Source: Firmicutes bacterium UBA1191
Lineage (GTDB): Bacteria > Bacillota > Clostridia > Peptostreptococcales > Anaerovoracaceae
Direction of reading: 5' to 3'
NCBI GenBank assembly: GCA_002310095.1
Contig: DBYH01000007.1
Location: forward strand, 11,771-75,770
Length of the DNA stretch: 64,000 nt
Below are positions 17,366-26,567 of this stretch, piece by piece. The stretch's first letter is position 1; each line of letters begins with the position of its first letter. Under the pieces are notes generated by a model, which had not been told where the DNA came from, made no database searches, and saw only the letters and a program-made list of their open reading frames with translations. A program made the translations under genes and the position numbers.

Positions 17366-18493
17366 CTACAGCTGGCCCAGAACGAACTCGGTGAAGTCCG
17401 CCGCCGTGTCTCCGCTTCCGTCGCGGATGATGTGAACGTTTTCAGCCGCGGCGTCAAGGGCCTTCTCGAGCTTGTCTGCCTTTGCGAAAGCTCCCATGTG
17501 ACGGAGCATCATGACAGCCGCTCTGCAGATGCTGGCAGGGTTCGCGAACTGGCCGCGGCCCTCCTTGATCATTCTCTCCGCCGAGCCGTGGATCGCCTCG
17601 AACATGGCGTATCTGCTGCCGATGTTGGCGCTTCCCGCTGTGCCGACGCCGCCCTGCATCTGAGCCGCTTCATCGGTGATAATGTCGCCGTAGAGGTTCG
17701 GCAGGATGAAGACGTTGAAGTCCTTGTTGACCAGCTCGTTGATCAGGTTGGCGCTCATGATGTCCACGTATCTGTCGTTCGTCTTTATCTCAGGATATTC
17801 CTTCGCCATCTCGTAGCAGAGCTCCAGGAACTTGCCGTCGGTCTTCTTCATGATGTTGGCCTTTGTAACGATGGTAACGTTCTTGTTGCCGTTGTTCTTC
17901 GCGTGCTCAAAAGCAGCGCGGGCAAGTCTTCTCGTTCCCGCTGTCGTGGTGACCTTGAAGTCCATTGAGATGTCGTCGTTTATATCGATGCCCCTGTTGC
18001 CCAGAGCGTACTCGCCTTCCGTATTCTCTCTGAAGAACATCCAGTCGATGCCCTTCTCAGGAATGACGACCGGCCTTACGTTGGCGAAGAGGTCCAGTTC
18101 CTTTCTCAGCTTGACGTTGGCGCTCTCGATGTTCGGGAGATTGTCGCCTTTGCCCGGTGTCATGGTAGGGCCCTTGAGGAGCAGGTCGCACTCCTTGATC
18201 TCCGCCAGGACGTCATCAGGAACGGCCTGAAGCTTCTCAACTCTGTTCTCGATCGTGAGTCCCTTTATCGTGCGGATCTCGATCTTTCCCGAAGCGATCT
18301 CGTCAGCCAGCAGCTTGTTCAGAATCTCCCTGCAGGAGTCCATGATGATAGGGCCGATGCCATCGCCGTCTATGGCTCCGATCACGACCTTTTCCTTTGA
18401 CGCGAAATCCGGCGCGGCCGGCGCGTTCTTCATTCTCTCAACTCTCTCCAGCTGATCTTTAACTATCTGTTCGAAATGTTCCTGATAAGTCAT
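17366..18493 (-). CDS. isocitrate/isopropylmalate dehydrogenase-family protein
   Basis: 375 residues from an ATG with AGGAGG 7 bases upstream (MTYQEHFEQIV). Family motifs: nucleotide loop IGAIDGDGIGP (near 39), substrate-binding ENTEGEYALGNRG, VTKANIMKKTDG, metal-binding ILPNLYGDIITDEAAQMQGG and FEAIHGSAERM. The enzyme oxidatively decarboxylates a 2-hydroxy acid, most likely isocitrate, with NAD(P)+. The C-terminal TAADFTEFVLGQL is normal. An adjoining FCD regulator may control it. Isocitrate is favoured over isopropylmalate because no leu genes are nearby, but tartrate-like or homoisocitrate substrates cannot be excluded. Confidence 0.85.
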   Translation of the reverse strand: MTYQEHFEQIVKDQLERVERMKNAPAAPDFASKEKVVIGAIDGDGIGPIIMDSCREILNKLLADEIASGKIEIRTIKGLTIENRVEKLQAVPDDVLAEIKECDLLLKGPTMTPGKGDNLPNIESANVKLRKELDLFANVRPVVIPEKGIDWMFFRENTEGEYALGNRGIDINDDISMDFKVTTTAGTRRLARAAFEHAKNNGNKNVTIVTKANIMKKTDGKFLELCYEMAKEYPEIKTNDRYVDIMSANLINELVNKDFNVFILPNLYGDIITDEAAQMQGGVGTAGSANIGSRYAMFEAIHGSAERMIKEGRGQFANPASICRAAVMMLRHMGAFAKADKLEKALDAAAENVHIIRDGSGDTAADFTEFVLGQL

Positions 18494-18565
18494 TGTGTCC
18501 TCCTGTTTGTTCTGTGTTCTCAGATGTATCAATATATCAGCGCCCGTCGGCACATTGATATGCAA

Positions 18566-19921
18566 TCAGTTCTTGAACGAGTGTACCGGCGCGGGCATAC
18601 GTCCGCCTCTCTGTATGAACCGGCTGCTTGAAAAGCCATTCAATTCCATCACCGGAGCGGAACCAAAGAGTCCTCCCCAATCGACTCTGTCACCAGCCTT
18701 CATTCCGTATACAGGAATAACGCGTACGGCAGTCGTCTTGTTGTTGATAACTCCTATCGCCGCTTCATCAGCTATAATGGCGGAAATAGTGTCCTCCGAA
18801 GTGTCGCCCGGTATCGCGATCATGTCCAATCCGACGGAGCAGACGCTGGTCATGGCCTCAAGCTTGTCAAAGGTCAGACAGCCTTCTTCAGCCGCCGCTA
18901 TCATTCTGTTATCCTCGCTAACGGGGATAAATGCTCCCGAAAGACCGCCAACATGTCCCGAAGCCATGATTCCGCCCTTCTTGACCGCGTCGGTCAGCAT
19001 GGCAAGGGCCGCGGTGCTGCCGTGGGTCCCGCATCTTTCGAGTCCCATTACCTCCAATATTTCAGCGACACTGTCGCCAACGGCAGGCGTCGGCGCAAGG
19101 GACAGATCCAAGATGCCGAAAGGAACGCCGAGCCGGTCTGAAACTTCTCTTCCTACGAGCTGGCCGGCCCTCGTGATCTTGAATGCTGTCTGCTTGATCT
19201 TCTCCGCGATCTTGTCAACGGGGGCGTCTTTCATTCCTACCAGCGCCTCCTTGACAACGCCCGGACCGCTTACGCCTACATTTATTACGTTTTCGGCTTC
19301 GCTGACCCCGTGAAACGCTCCAGCCATGAAAGGATTGTCCTCAACAGCATTTGCAAAAGCAACAAACTTGGCGCATCCGAAACTGCTGTTGTCTCTTGTG
19401 AGATAGGCCGTCTTTTTGATCAGCGGACCCATCATCATCACGGCGTCCATGTTGATTCCTGCTTTGGTCGAACCCAGATTGATGCTGGAACACATTGCGT
19501 CAGTCTCCGCAAGTGCGTAAGGCACTGCTTCGATGAAACTCTCGTCGCTTTCGGTGCAGCCCTTCTGCACCAGCGCTGAAAACCCGCCGATAATATCGAC
19601 TCCCACCGCCTTCGCCGCGTTGTCCAGAGCCTTTGCGTAAAGAAGCCAGTCTTCCGTCGTTTTCGCTCCCGCAAAAGCAATCGGAGTGACCGATATGCGC
19701 TTGTTTACGATCCGGATACCGTAATCATCGCTGACTTCATCGGCGGTTTCTACCAGTTTTCCGGCCAGGCGCGTTATCTTGTCGTATACTCTGTCAGCCG
19801 CGGCTTTGTGATCTCTTCCGAAGCAGTCGAGCAGGGATATGCCCATGGTTGTTGTTCGTATATCCAGATTTTCCTTTTCGATCATATGGATCGTCTCAAG
19901 GACATCCTTATATATAGTCAT
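18566..19921 (-). CDS. PFL/UPF0210 (DUF711) family protein
   Basis: 451 residues starting MTIYKDVLETIHMIEKEN, with GAGGAGG 7 bases upstream; a longer frame upstream runs into the ACT gene and is rejected. It matches the UPF0210 family, a glycyl-radical-enzyme-like (PFL) fold, with RTTTMGISLLDC near the N-terminus, SSINLGSTKAGINMDAV and GGRMPAPVHSFKN at the C-terminus. It almost always accompanies the small ACT protein found directly upstream here (25-base gap). No reaction is established. Confidence 0.9.
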   Translation of the reverse strand: MTIYKDVLETIHMIEKENLDIRTTTMGISLLDCFGRDHKAAADRVYDKITRLAGKLVETADEVSDDYGIRIVNKRISVTPIAFAGAKTTEDWLLYAKALDNAAKAVGVDIIGGFSALVQKGCTESDESFIEAVPYALAETDAMCSSINLGSTKAGINMDAVMMMGPLIKKTAYLTRDNSSFGCAKFVAFANAVEDNPFMAGAFHGVSEAENVINVGVSGPGVVKEALVGMKDAPVDKIAEKIKQTAFKITRAGQLVGREVSDRLGVPFGILDLSLAPTPAVGDSVAEILEVMGLERCGTHGSTAALAMLTDAVKKGGIMASGHVGGLSGAFIPVSEDNRMIAAAEEGCLTFDKLEAMTSVCSVGLDMIAIPGDTSEDTISAIIADEAAIGVINNKTTAVRVIPVYGMKAGDRVDWGGLFGSAPVMELNGFSSSRFIQRGGRMPAPVHSFKN

Positions 19922-19946
19922 GTTATTCCTCCTCGGACATATGCCC

Positions 19947-20216
19947 TTAGATCTTGTGCATAGTGTCGAAGATCTCTTCCTTCTGAACATGTATTGACAG
20001 GCCTTCCTGCTCTGCAAGCTCATGGAGGGCAACATCTATCTCGTGGAAACCTGTTTTTGCCTCATCGATTTTCACGACCATGATCATAGTGAAGTAGTCC
20101 TGAAGAATCGTCTGTGTTATGTCTTCGATATTGATGTGGTAATCGTTGAGTATCTTTGAAATCTTATACATGATTCCAACCTGATCCTTGCCGACTACAG
20201 TTATTATCGCTTTCAT
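19947..20216 (-). CDS. UPF0237 ACT-domain protein
   Basis: 89 residues making a single ACT domain (KAIITVVGKDQVGIMYKISK, about 2-21, then NIEDITQTIL). ACT domains bind amino acids and regulate enzymes; in this family the likely partner is the UPF0210 protein encoded next. GGGGAGG precedes ATG. It lies 13 bases after the ThrE subunit gene, so the ThrE pair, ACT and UPF0210 genes may form one transcript. Confidence 0.9.
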   Translation of the reverse strand: MKAIITVVGKDQVGIMYKISKILNDYHINIEDITQTILQDYFTMIMVVKIDEAKTGFHEIDVALHELAEQEGLSIHVQKEEIFDTMHKI

Positions 20217-20229
20217 GACAACCTCCCCG

Positions 20230-20691
20230 TTATAGTTTGTCTTTTACGGTCACTGTCTTTGACACGAGAGCGCGGAATACCTTGATGAGCGCGCCCATTA
20301 CCAGGAGTCCCATTGCGATTGCGCCCGCCATCATCAGTGTCTGGACTCCGATCTCCGCCATGTCCTCGATGTCGTTCCTAATGAGCGCTTCCATTGTGTA
20401 GAAGATCTTGGCGCCCGGAACGAGGCAGAGGATTCCCGGAATGACGAATATTGTCATGGCTTCCTTGAATATGCGCGAGGCTTCGGCGCTGCAAAGGCCG
20501 ACCATGCAGGCTCCGAAGAAGCATCCCATGACCGGTGAACTCAGATAGTGATCCGCGACCAGATATGTCAGCCAGCCGAGGGCGCCTACAACGACGCAGG
20601 CAGGAATGCGGTTGACCGGTACTCTGAATATTATGGCCAGACCGAGAATAGCGAACACCGCCGGTACGAACATGGAGATGATATACGTCAT
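20230..20691 (-). CDS. threonine/serine exporter small subunit (ThrE_2/YjjB-like)
   Basis: 153 residues from ATG 20691 (AGGAGG 9 bases upstream), with four hydrophobic segments and the family signature IPGILCLVPGAKIFYTMEAL (about 95-114). Together with the next upstream gene it makes up a split version of ThrE, which exports threonine, serine or small metabolites such as succinate in the YjjPB system. The start codon overlaps the stop of the large subunit by 4 bases. Confidence 0.85.
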   Translation of the reverse strand: MTYIISMFVPAVFAILGLAIIFRVPVNRIPACVVVGALGWLTYLVADHYLSSPVMGCFFGACMVGLCSAEASRIFKEAMTIFVIPGILCLVPGAKIFYTMEALIRNDIEDMAEIGVQTLMMAGAIAMGLLVMGALIKVFRALVSKTVTVKDKL

Positions 20692-21470
20692 AGCGAAACA
20701 CCTCCTATCATGTACCAGATCTCGATGATCACGCCGGCTCCGGCGGCCAGTGATACGCCTATTATGCATGCCTCAGCCAGACGCGCCACTCCCGACAGCA
20801 TGTTGCCAGACAGGAAGTCGCGAATGGAATTGGTAATCGCCACGCCCGGGACAAAGAGCATGATGCAGCCTGTAATGACCGGCACGTAGCTCACGGCGCC
20901 GAAGGACGCGGATGCCACGAGAGCGCAAAAGGCAGCCAGCGCGCAGCAGCAAAATCCTCTTATGAAGAAGTTGATCTCATACTTCTCGAGGAACCTGGAG
21001 AGTATGTAGCACATGAATCCGACAGGCAGGGTCACGGCGAAATCCGCAGCCGCGCCGCCGAACACCAGACTGAAGCAGGCCGCGACGACAGCCGCTGAAA
21101 TAGCCCTTATCCAGAACGGATACGGCTTGCTGTCCGCAATGTCGTCCAGGATCTTCATCCCCTCCTCCACAGTCATGTCGGTGGTGGTGAAGGATCTGGA
21201 GAAAGCGTTGACCCTCGAAATTTTTGTAAGATCGGTCTCGCTGCTTTTGACTCTCTTGATGTAAGTTACCGTGTTGCTGGCTTCTTCGTTATCCGTGGAC
21301 ACGAAAATACCCGTAGGTGTCGCGAAGACATTTACGTAATCGATCCCGCAGCTTTTGCATATACGTTCAATTGTATCCTCGACGCGGTAGATCTCCGCGC
21401 CGCTCTTCATCATGATGTTGCCGGCTCTGATGGCAAGCATCAGGATTTCTTTCTGTCTTTTCTTTTCCAT
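20688..21470 (-). CDS. threonine/serine exporter large subunit (ThrE_1/DUF1212, YjjP-like)
   Basis: 260 residues. A soluble N-terminal part (1-115) carries the DUF1212 motif LAIRAGNIMMKSGAEIYRVE and FATPTGIFVS; five or so membrane segments follow from residue 120, including PVITGCIMLFVPGVAITNSI (about 212-231). It works with the ThrE_2 subunit whose start overlaps its stop. It follows the ABC exporter gene by 13 bases. Substrate is inferred from family names only. Confidence 0.87.
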   Translation of the reverse strand: MEKKRQKEILMLAIRAGNIMMKSGAEIYRVEDTIERICKSCGIDYVNVFATPTGIFVSTDNEEASNTVTYIKRVKSSETDLTKISRVNAFSRSFTTTDMTVEEGMKILDDIADSKPYPFWIRAISAAVVAACFSLVFGGAAADFAVTLPVGFMCYILSRFLEKYEINFFIRGFCCCALAAFCALVASASFGAVSYVPVITGCIMLFVPGVAITNSIRDFLSGNMLSGVARLAEACIIGVSLAAGAGVIIEIWYMIGGVSL

Positions 21471-21483
21471 TGACCGTATGTTA

Positions 21484-23244
21484 TCACATTTTATACAAAG
21501 ATGCGTACTGTCCGTTCATCTTCATCAGTTCTTCATGTGTTCCTTCTTCTTTTATCTCGCCCTCGTCGATGAGAATGATTCTGTCCGCGTTGCGAATGGT
21601 CGACAGACGGTGAGCGATGATGATCGTAGTCCTTCCCTCAGCCAGTTTGTCGAAGGCTCCCTGTATCCTGGCCTCCGTGACTGTGTCCAGAGCAGATGTT
21701 GCCTCGTCCAGAATGAGCACAGGCGGGTTCTTCAGGAAGATGCGGGCGATGGAAACACGCTGCTTCTGTCCGCCTGAAAGCAGAACTCCCCTCTCTCCGG
21801 TGTAGGACTCGAATCCATGCGGCATGGCCATGACGTCGTCGTAAATCTCCGCCTTCTTCGCGGCCTCGATGACTTCCTCGTCAGTAGCGTCAGGTCTGCC
21901 GTATCTTATGTTCTCGGCGATGGTGTCCGGGAACAGGAATACATCCTGCTGGACTATTCCGATCTTCTTTCTCAGTGTGCTTCTGTTGATCTCGCGGATG
22001 TCTGTGCCGCCTATCCTTATGGCTCCGTCGTCCACATCGTAGAAGCGCGGAATCAGATGGCATAGCGTGGTCTTGCCGCCTCCCGACGGACCGACGATGG
22101 CCACGGTCTCGCCCTCATCTATGTGCAGGCTCACACCGCTTATTACGTCTATGCTCTCATCATCAACGCTCTCATCTTCGTACGAGAAGGATACACTGTC
22201 TATATCTATGTCATAGCCGGTGACCGGCTTGCCCTCGCCCGGAGCGAGGTCCTCCTCCGGATCAAGACGCATGATCTCCACGAATCTGGTCAGGCCCGCC
22301 CAGCCGTTCATGAATGTCTCCATAAAGCCGGCGAGCTTCCTTATAGGCGTGATGAATGTGGCGATGTAAAGATAGAACGTGATCAGGTCCGCGTAGTTCA
22401 TCTCGTCACGCATGATGATCCATCCGCCAAAGGCCATGATGACCACAGGCATGATGCTCATGAAGAACTCAAGGGACGAAGCGAACATTCCGAAAGCCCT
22501 GTAGTTCTCGCACTTGGAGGTCTTGAACTCCTCGTTGGCAGCCGCGAACTTGGCGTAGTCGGCAGCCTCGTTGGCAAATGCCTTGCTGGTGCGTACGCCC
22601 GAAAGGCCCGACTCGACTTCACCATTGATCTCGGCCAACTTCTCCTTGACGGTCCTTGCCGTCCTGATCATCCTGCGGCGGTTCAGCATTACCACTATGA
22701 GCGCGATCGGCAGGAGTATCAGGATCACGAGAGCCAGCTTCCACTGTATTGTGAACATGATGATGACGGCGCCGATGATGGTTACGCTCGCTATGAACAG
22801 ATCCTCGGGTCCGTGGTGGGCCATCTCAGTGATCTCGAAGAGGTCTCCCGTCATCCTGGACAGCAGCTGTCCTGTCCTGTTTTTGTTAAAGAAGGCGAAG
22901 TCCAGACTCTGTATGTGTGAAAACAGGTCGTCACGAAGGTCCGCCTCCACCCGCACGCCGAACATGTGCCCCCAGTAGGTGATGATGTAGTGCATGACCG
23001 CCTTCAGCAGGAAGGCTATGGCCACGATCAGCATCACCTGGAAGAAGGTTTCGTAGGCCTTGTTCGGAAGCATGTTGTACATGGCATGCCGAGCCACCAG
23101 CGGGAATATGAGGTCTACCGCCGAAGCTATGAGCGCGCAGGAAAGATCCAGCACAAAAAGCCCCATGTGGGGTCTGAAATAGCTCAGGAAAATACTCATT
23201 GTCGGTCTGCTGTAATCTTTGCCTTTTTCCATGTCCTGCTCCAT
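21484..23244 (-). CDS. ABC exporter, fused permease/ATPase (MsbA/MDR type)
   Basis: 586 residues from the ATG at 23244 (AAAGGA 8 bases upstream); a TTG 15 bases earlier is a weaker start. Six membrane helices span about 20-300 and a full ATPase domain about 335-580: Walker A VGPSGGGKTT, Q-loop IVQQDVFLF, signature LLSGGQKQR, Walker B PVLILDEATSALD and the switch histidine in IIAHRLSTI. All catalytic residues are intact, so it could act as a homodimer. Substrate unknown. It shares an overlapping divergent promoter region with the AEC gene to its right. Confidence 0.93.
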   Translation of the reverse strand: MEQDMEKGKDYSRPTMSIFLSYFRPHMGLFVLDLSCALIASAVDLIFPLVARHAMYNMLPNKAYETFFQVMLIVAIAFLLKAVMHYIITYWGHMFGVRVEADLRDDLFSHIQSLDFAFFNKNRTGQLLSRMTGDLFEITEMAHHGPEDLFIASVTIIGAVIIMFTIQWKLALVILILLPIALIVVMLNRRRMIRTARTVKEKLAEINGEVESGLSGVRTSKAFANEAADYAKFAAANEEFKTSKCENYRAFGMFASSLEFFMSIMPVVIMAFGGWIIMRDEMNYADLITFYLYIATFITPIRKLAGFMETFMNGWAGLTRFVEIMRLDPEEDLAPGEGKPVTGYDIDIDSVSFSYEDESVDDESIDVISGVSLHIDEGETVAIVGPSGGGKTTLCHLIPRFYDVDDGAIRIGGTDIREINRSTLRKKIGIVQQDVFLFPDTIAENIRYGRPDATDEEVIEAAKKAEIYDDVMAMPHGFESYTGERGVLLSGGQKQRVSIARIFLKNPPVLILDEATSALDTVTEARIQGAFDKLAEGRTTIIIAHRLSTIRNADRIILIDEGEIKEEGTHEELMKMNGQYASLYKM

Positions 23245-23262
23245 ATAATATCCTTTCAACTG

Positions 23263-23291
23263 ATTCTAACACAAACCCCGCTTTGTGTCCT
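23263..23291 (-). promoter_or_regulatory. promoter of ABC exporter gene
   Basis: Minus-strand AGGACA (23286-23291), 17-base spacer and TAGAAT (23263-23268). The -35 box touches the -35 box of the divergent AEC promoter, so the two promoters may compete. Confidence 0.55.
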
Positions 23292-23319
23292 TGTTTATTG
23301 TGGCAAAAAAAGTTATAAT
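23291..23319 (+). promoter_or_regulatory. promoter of second AEC gene
   Basis: TTGTTT (23291-23296), 17-base spacer and a perfect TATAAT (23314-23319). It gives a leader of about 45 bases to the ATG at 23372. Confidence 0.7.
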
Positions 23320-23371
23320 TATCATGAGTTTTTGCAGCTCACAGACACACTTAAGAAAGGCGGCACAAAAC

Positions 23372-24325
23372 ATGGACAGCATGGGTGCGGTAGATGTCAT
23401 TCTGGCACTCGCAAAAGTCTTCATAATGATTCTCCCGGGCTACATTATCATGAAACTCGGGATCATCAACACAAATCATACACAGGGCGTTTCCAATATC
23501 ATCACCTACGTGACTTATCCTTGTCTTGTAATCGCCGCCATGCAGATGGAGTTCTCCTGGGAGACTCTGAACAACTGCAAGTACGTTGTGCTCATCTTCA
23601 TTGGCGTGGTCATCGCCGCGATGATCATCGCCAAGATACTGACATCCATCATCAAGCTTCCTGTATCCCAAAGCGGGATCATGGCCTTCATGATGGTTTT
23701 CGGCAACACGGGGTTTCTGGGACTTCCGGTACTTTATGGACTTCTCGGCAATGAGGGTGTTTTCTACGGCGCCCTGTGCGACTCGTCCTTTGATGTGCTC
23801 ATGTTTACCATCGGTGTGACGCTGATCCGCCAGGCGGCCAAGGGCGAGGAGAAGATGGGCTTCAAGGAGACTGTCAGCGGTCTCATCAATCCGTGCTTCA
23901 TCGGCGTGCTCATCGGGCTCCTGTTCTACGTCTGCAGGATCACACTGCCGCCTATCATCGGCGGTCCTGTTGACGCCGTAGGCAGCTGCACAAGCCCGCT
24001 GGCCATGATGGTCGTCGGAGCGCACCTGGCCCGCATAAGCTTCAAGGACATGTTCACGAGCAAGCCGTCATATCTTGTCTGCCTGCTCAAGCTCCTCGTC
24101 GCCCCGGCCATAGCGCTGATTCTGGTCAAGCTGATCATCGGCGGCGGCACACTGTTCGGAACAGTAATAATACTGGAAGCGGCCATGCCTTGCGCAATGC
24201 TTTCAGTAATCCTCAGCGAAAGATATCACGCGGACGTCGAGTTCGCCACCAAAGGCGTAATGCTCACGACAATACTCAGTCTCATTACGATCCCGATCGT
24301 GGCCCTCACGCTGCAGGCAATATAA
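23372..24325 (+). CDS. AEC-family transporter (second copy)
   Basis: 317 residues from the ATG at 23372 (AAAGG upstream); an earlier in-frame ATG would lie on the promoter and is rejected. About ten hydrophobic segments, with family stretches YVTYPCLVIAAMQM and MVFGNTGFLGLPVLYG (near 112-127). Moderately similar to the AEC protein at 15.3 kb, but clearly diverged, so probably a different carboxylate or amino-acid substrate. About 50 bases separate it from the FHA-FtsW gene; co-transcription is possible as I see no terminator between them. Confidence 0.88.
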   Translation: MDSMGAVDVILALAKVFIMILPGYIIMKLGIINTNHTQGVSNIITYVTYPCLVIAAMQMEFSWETLNNCKYVVLIFIGVVIAAMIIAKILTSIIKLPVSQSGIMAFMMVFGNTGFLGLPVLYGLLGNEGVFYGALCDSSFDVLMFTIGVTLIRQAAKGEEKMGFKETVSGLINPCFIGVLIGLLFYVCRITLPPIIGGPVDAVGSCTSPLAMMVVGAHLARISFKDMFTSKPSYLVCLLKLLVAPAIALILVKLIIGGGTLFGTVIILEAAMPCAMLSVILSERYHADVEFATKGVMLTTILSLITIPIVALTLQAI

Positions 24326-24374
24326 CAAACAACATCAAGGCAAAGGCAACAAGGCCTTAATTATAAAAAACAAA

Positions 24375-26567
24375 ATGGAAAACGGGTACGAAGGATTAAT
24401 GGAATACGTAACGCTTTACTTCACAACGGGAGTGCGGTGGGTATGCATGGGGCTGGCAGTACTGATACTGCTGCACCAGATTTTTGCGTTGCTCAGAATG
24501 CGCAACCCGTCTGAAATATGGGCATATCTCAAGTGTCCTGATTCAAGCACAGTTCCCCTGACCCACTGGGAAAACCTTATGGGGCGCGCCCGAGGATGCG
24601 ACATCATCCTTAATCTGGGCGGAGTCTCCAGGAGCCACGGCACTCTCATCCGTGACTCTGAAGGCGTCTGGGAATACACAGACTTAAACTCCAAAAACGG
24701 ATCATATATCAACGGCCGAAAAGTCACCGAGCCGGCCATTCTCCGCGCGGGCGACACCCTGACGGTAGGCGGCGGTGACTTCCAGCTCTACCCTCTCAGC
24801 ACGAGAGAGCGTCTTGAAAATATCGAGAAGAGGAAGCGCCACACCAAGCGCACATCCCCTTGGCTGTCCATGCTGGCAATCACGGTCTTCCAGCTTCTCA
24901 CAGTGATCCAGTTCCACATCTCGCTTGGTGACAAGTATCCGGGCCAGCTGACGGCTGCTTTTGCGCTGGTATGCATCGTCATGTGGGTCTATGTCATCGC
25001 CCTGCGCATTCTCAAGAGAACAGGCTTCGAGGTGGAACTGATAGCATTCTTCCTGTCGACGCTGAGCATATCGCTTACGGCGTCGGCCTATCCGTACGCG
25101 GTCCTGAAACAGGCCTTCTGCGTACTGCTGGGAGTGATGCTCTTCTTCGCAATGTGCTGGCTCCTGCGCGACCTCAACAAAGCCAAGAAACTGATCCCCG
25201 TTCTTCTCGGATTCAGCGTCCTGCTTCTCATAGTCAACCTGGCCATCGGTACGGTCGCCTTCGGATCACAGAACTGGATAACCATCGGCGGATTCACTTT
25301 CCAGCCTTCGGAGATAGTCAAGATAGTCTTCATCTTCGTGGGCGCCGCGTCCCTGAACGAACTGCAGCAGCGGAAGAACCTCCTCATATTCATGGGCTTC
25401 AGCGTATTCTGCCTGGGATGTCTGGCAATAATGGGAGACTTCGGAACCGCCATGATATTCTTCGCCACATTTCTCGTCATCTCATTCCTGCGAAGCGGCG
25501 ACTTCACCAAGATGTTCCTCATACTCGGCGCTGCCGGTCTCATGGGAATGATGGTGCTGAGGTTCAAACCATACATCGCCAACCGCTTCTCAATATGGGG
25601 ACACGTCTGGGATGACCCGACTGACGCGGGCTTCCAGCAGGTGCAGACCATGACCTCCATCGCCAGCGGAGGCATACCCGGCCTGGGCGCGGGCGAAGGA
25701 AACCTGAGCGACGTGGCGGCGGCGAGCACCGACCTGGTCTTCGGAATGCTCTCCGAGGAGTGGGGCCTCGTCATCGCGGTCCTGGCAGTGCTCTGCATAA
25801 TAACTCTGGCTGTATTCGCCTACAGGTCCATCATAGCGGGCCGTTCGACATATTACTGCATTGCAGCCTGCGCAGCGACTTCAATGTTCATGTTCCAGAC
25901 GATACTCAACGTATTCGGCTCTGTGGACCTGCTGCCGCTCACAGGCGTTACTTTCCCGTTCGTTTCCTCAGGCGGAACGAGCATGATCGTCTCCTGGGCG
26001 ATGCTGGCCTTCCTCAAGGCAGCCGACACGCGCCAGAACGCAAGTCTCGCGGTGCGCATCCACGAAAAGGATCCAAACAGTCCGGCTTCCGTGGAATCAG
26101 TTTCCGCTGTGGATATATACGATCCGGAAGACCTCTACGCTCTTCTGGGCGAAGAATACAGAAAACCGGACAGGAAGGAGCGCAAGGCGGAGGCGAAGAA
26201 GGCTGAACCGCAGGCCAAGCCTCAACCGACGAAGACCGCGAAACCGCGGCCTAAGTCACAGCCGACCAAGACCGCGAAGCCGCAGCCGAGACCTGCCGCT
26301 ACGCAGCCTAAACCACGACCTGCGGCTCCTCAGCCGAGACCGCAGCCTAAGGCGCCGGCCGCGACCCCGGGCGTCCGCAAGGAAGAACCGCCTCATCCAA
26401 AGGCAGTAAGATACACAGAAGTCAGCGACGACGATTTCTTCGGCAAGTTCGACCCTCCGGCCAGAACAACCAGACCGAAAAAAGAAGATGATGGTCCGCT
26501 GACCCTCGATGACATATTCGGAGAAAACGGCATGTTCACAGATGACAGGAAAGGAGGCAAGCGATGA
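24375..26567 (+). CDS. FHA domain - FtsW/RodA/SpoVE fusion protein
   Basis: 730 residues. A membrane helix (about 20-40) is followed by a cytoplasmic FHA phosphothreonine-binding domain (about 60-140) with LMGRARGCDIILN, VSRSHG (84-89) and LNSKNGSYING (104-114). A SEDS glycosyltransferase domain spans about 160-580, with QPSEIVKI and PLTGVTFPFVSSGGTS. A 140-residue tail contains Pro/Lys repeats (QPTKTAKPRP-like, about 610-660) and an acidic conserved-looking end LTLDDIFGENG. SEDS proteins polymerise peptidoglycan glycan strands; the FHA domain suggests control by a Ser/Thr kinase. The stop overlaps the next gene's ATG by 4 bases, coupling it to its cognate transpeptidase. Confidence 0.92.
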   Translation: MENGYEGLMEYVTLYFTTGVRWVCMGLAVLILLHQIFALLRMRNPSEIWAYLKCPDSSTVPLTHWENLMGRARGCDIILNLGGVSRSHGTLIRDSEGVWEYTDLNSKNGSYINGRKVTEPAILRAGDTLTVGGGDFQLYPLSTRERLENIEKRKRHTKRTSPWLSMLAITVFQLLTVIQFHISLGDKYPGQLTAAFALVCIVMWVYVIALRILKRTGFEVELIAFFLSTLSISLTASAYPYAVLKQAFCVLLGVMLFFAMCWLLRDLNKAKKLIPVLLGFSVLLLIVNLAIGTVAFGSQNWITIGGFTFQPSEIVKIVFIFVGAASLNELQQRKNLLIFMGFSVFCLGCLAIMGDFGTAMIFFATFLVISFLRSGDFTKMFLILGAAGLMGMMVLRFKPYIANRFSIWGHVWDDPTDAGFQQVQTMTSIASGGIPGLGAGEGNLSDVAAASTDLVFGMLSEEWGLVIAVLAVLCIITLAVFAYRSIIAGRSTYYCIAACAATSMFMFQTILNVFGSVDLLPLTGVTFPFVSSGGTSMIVSWAMLAFLKAADTRQNASLAVRIHEKDPNSPASVESVSAVDIYDPEDLYALLGEEYRKPDRKERKAEAKKAEPQAKPQPTKTAKPRPKSQPTKTAKPQPRPAATQPKPRPAAPQPRPQPKAPAATPGVRKEEPPHPKAVRYTEVSDDDFFGKFDPPARTTRPKKEDDGPLTLDDIFGENGMFTDDRKGGKR

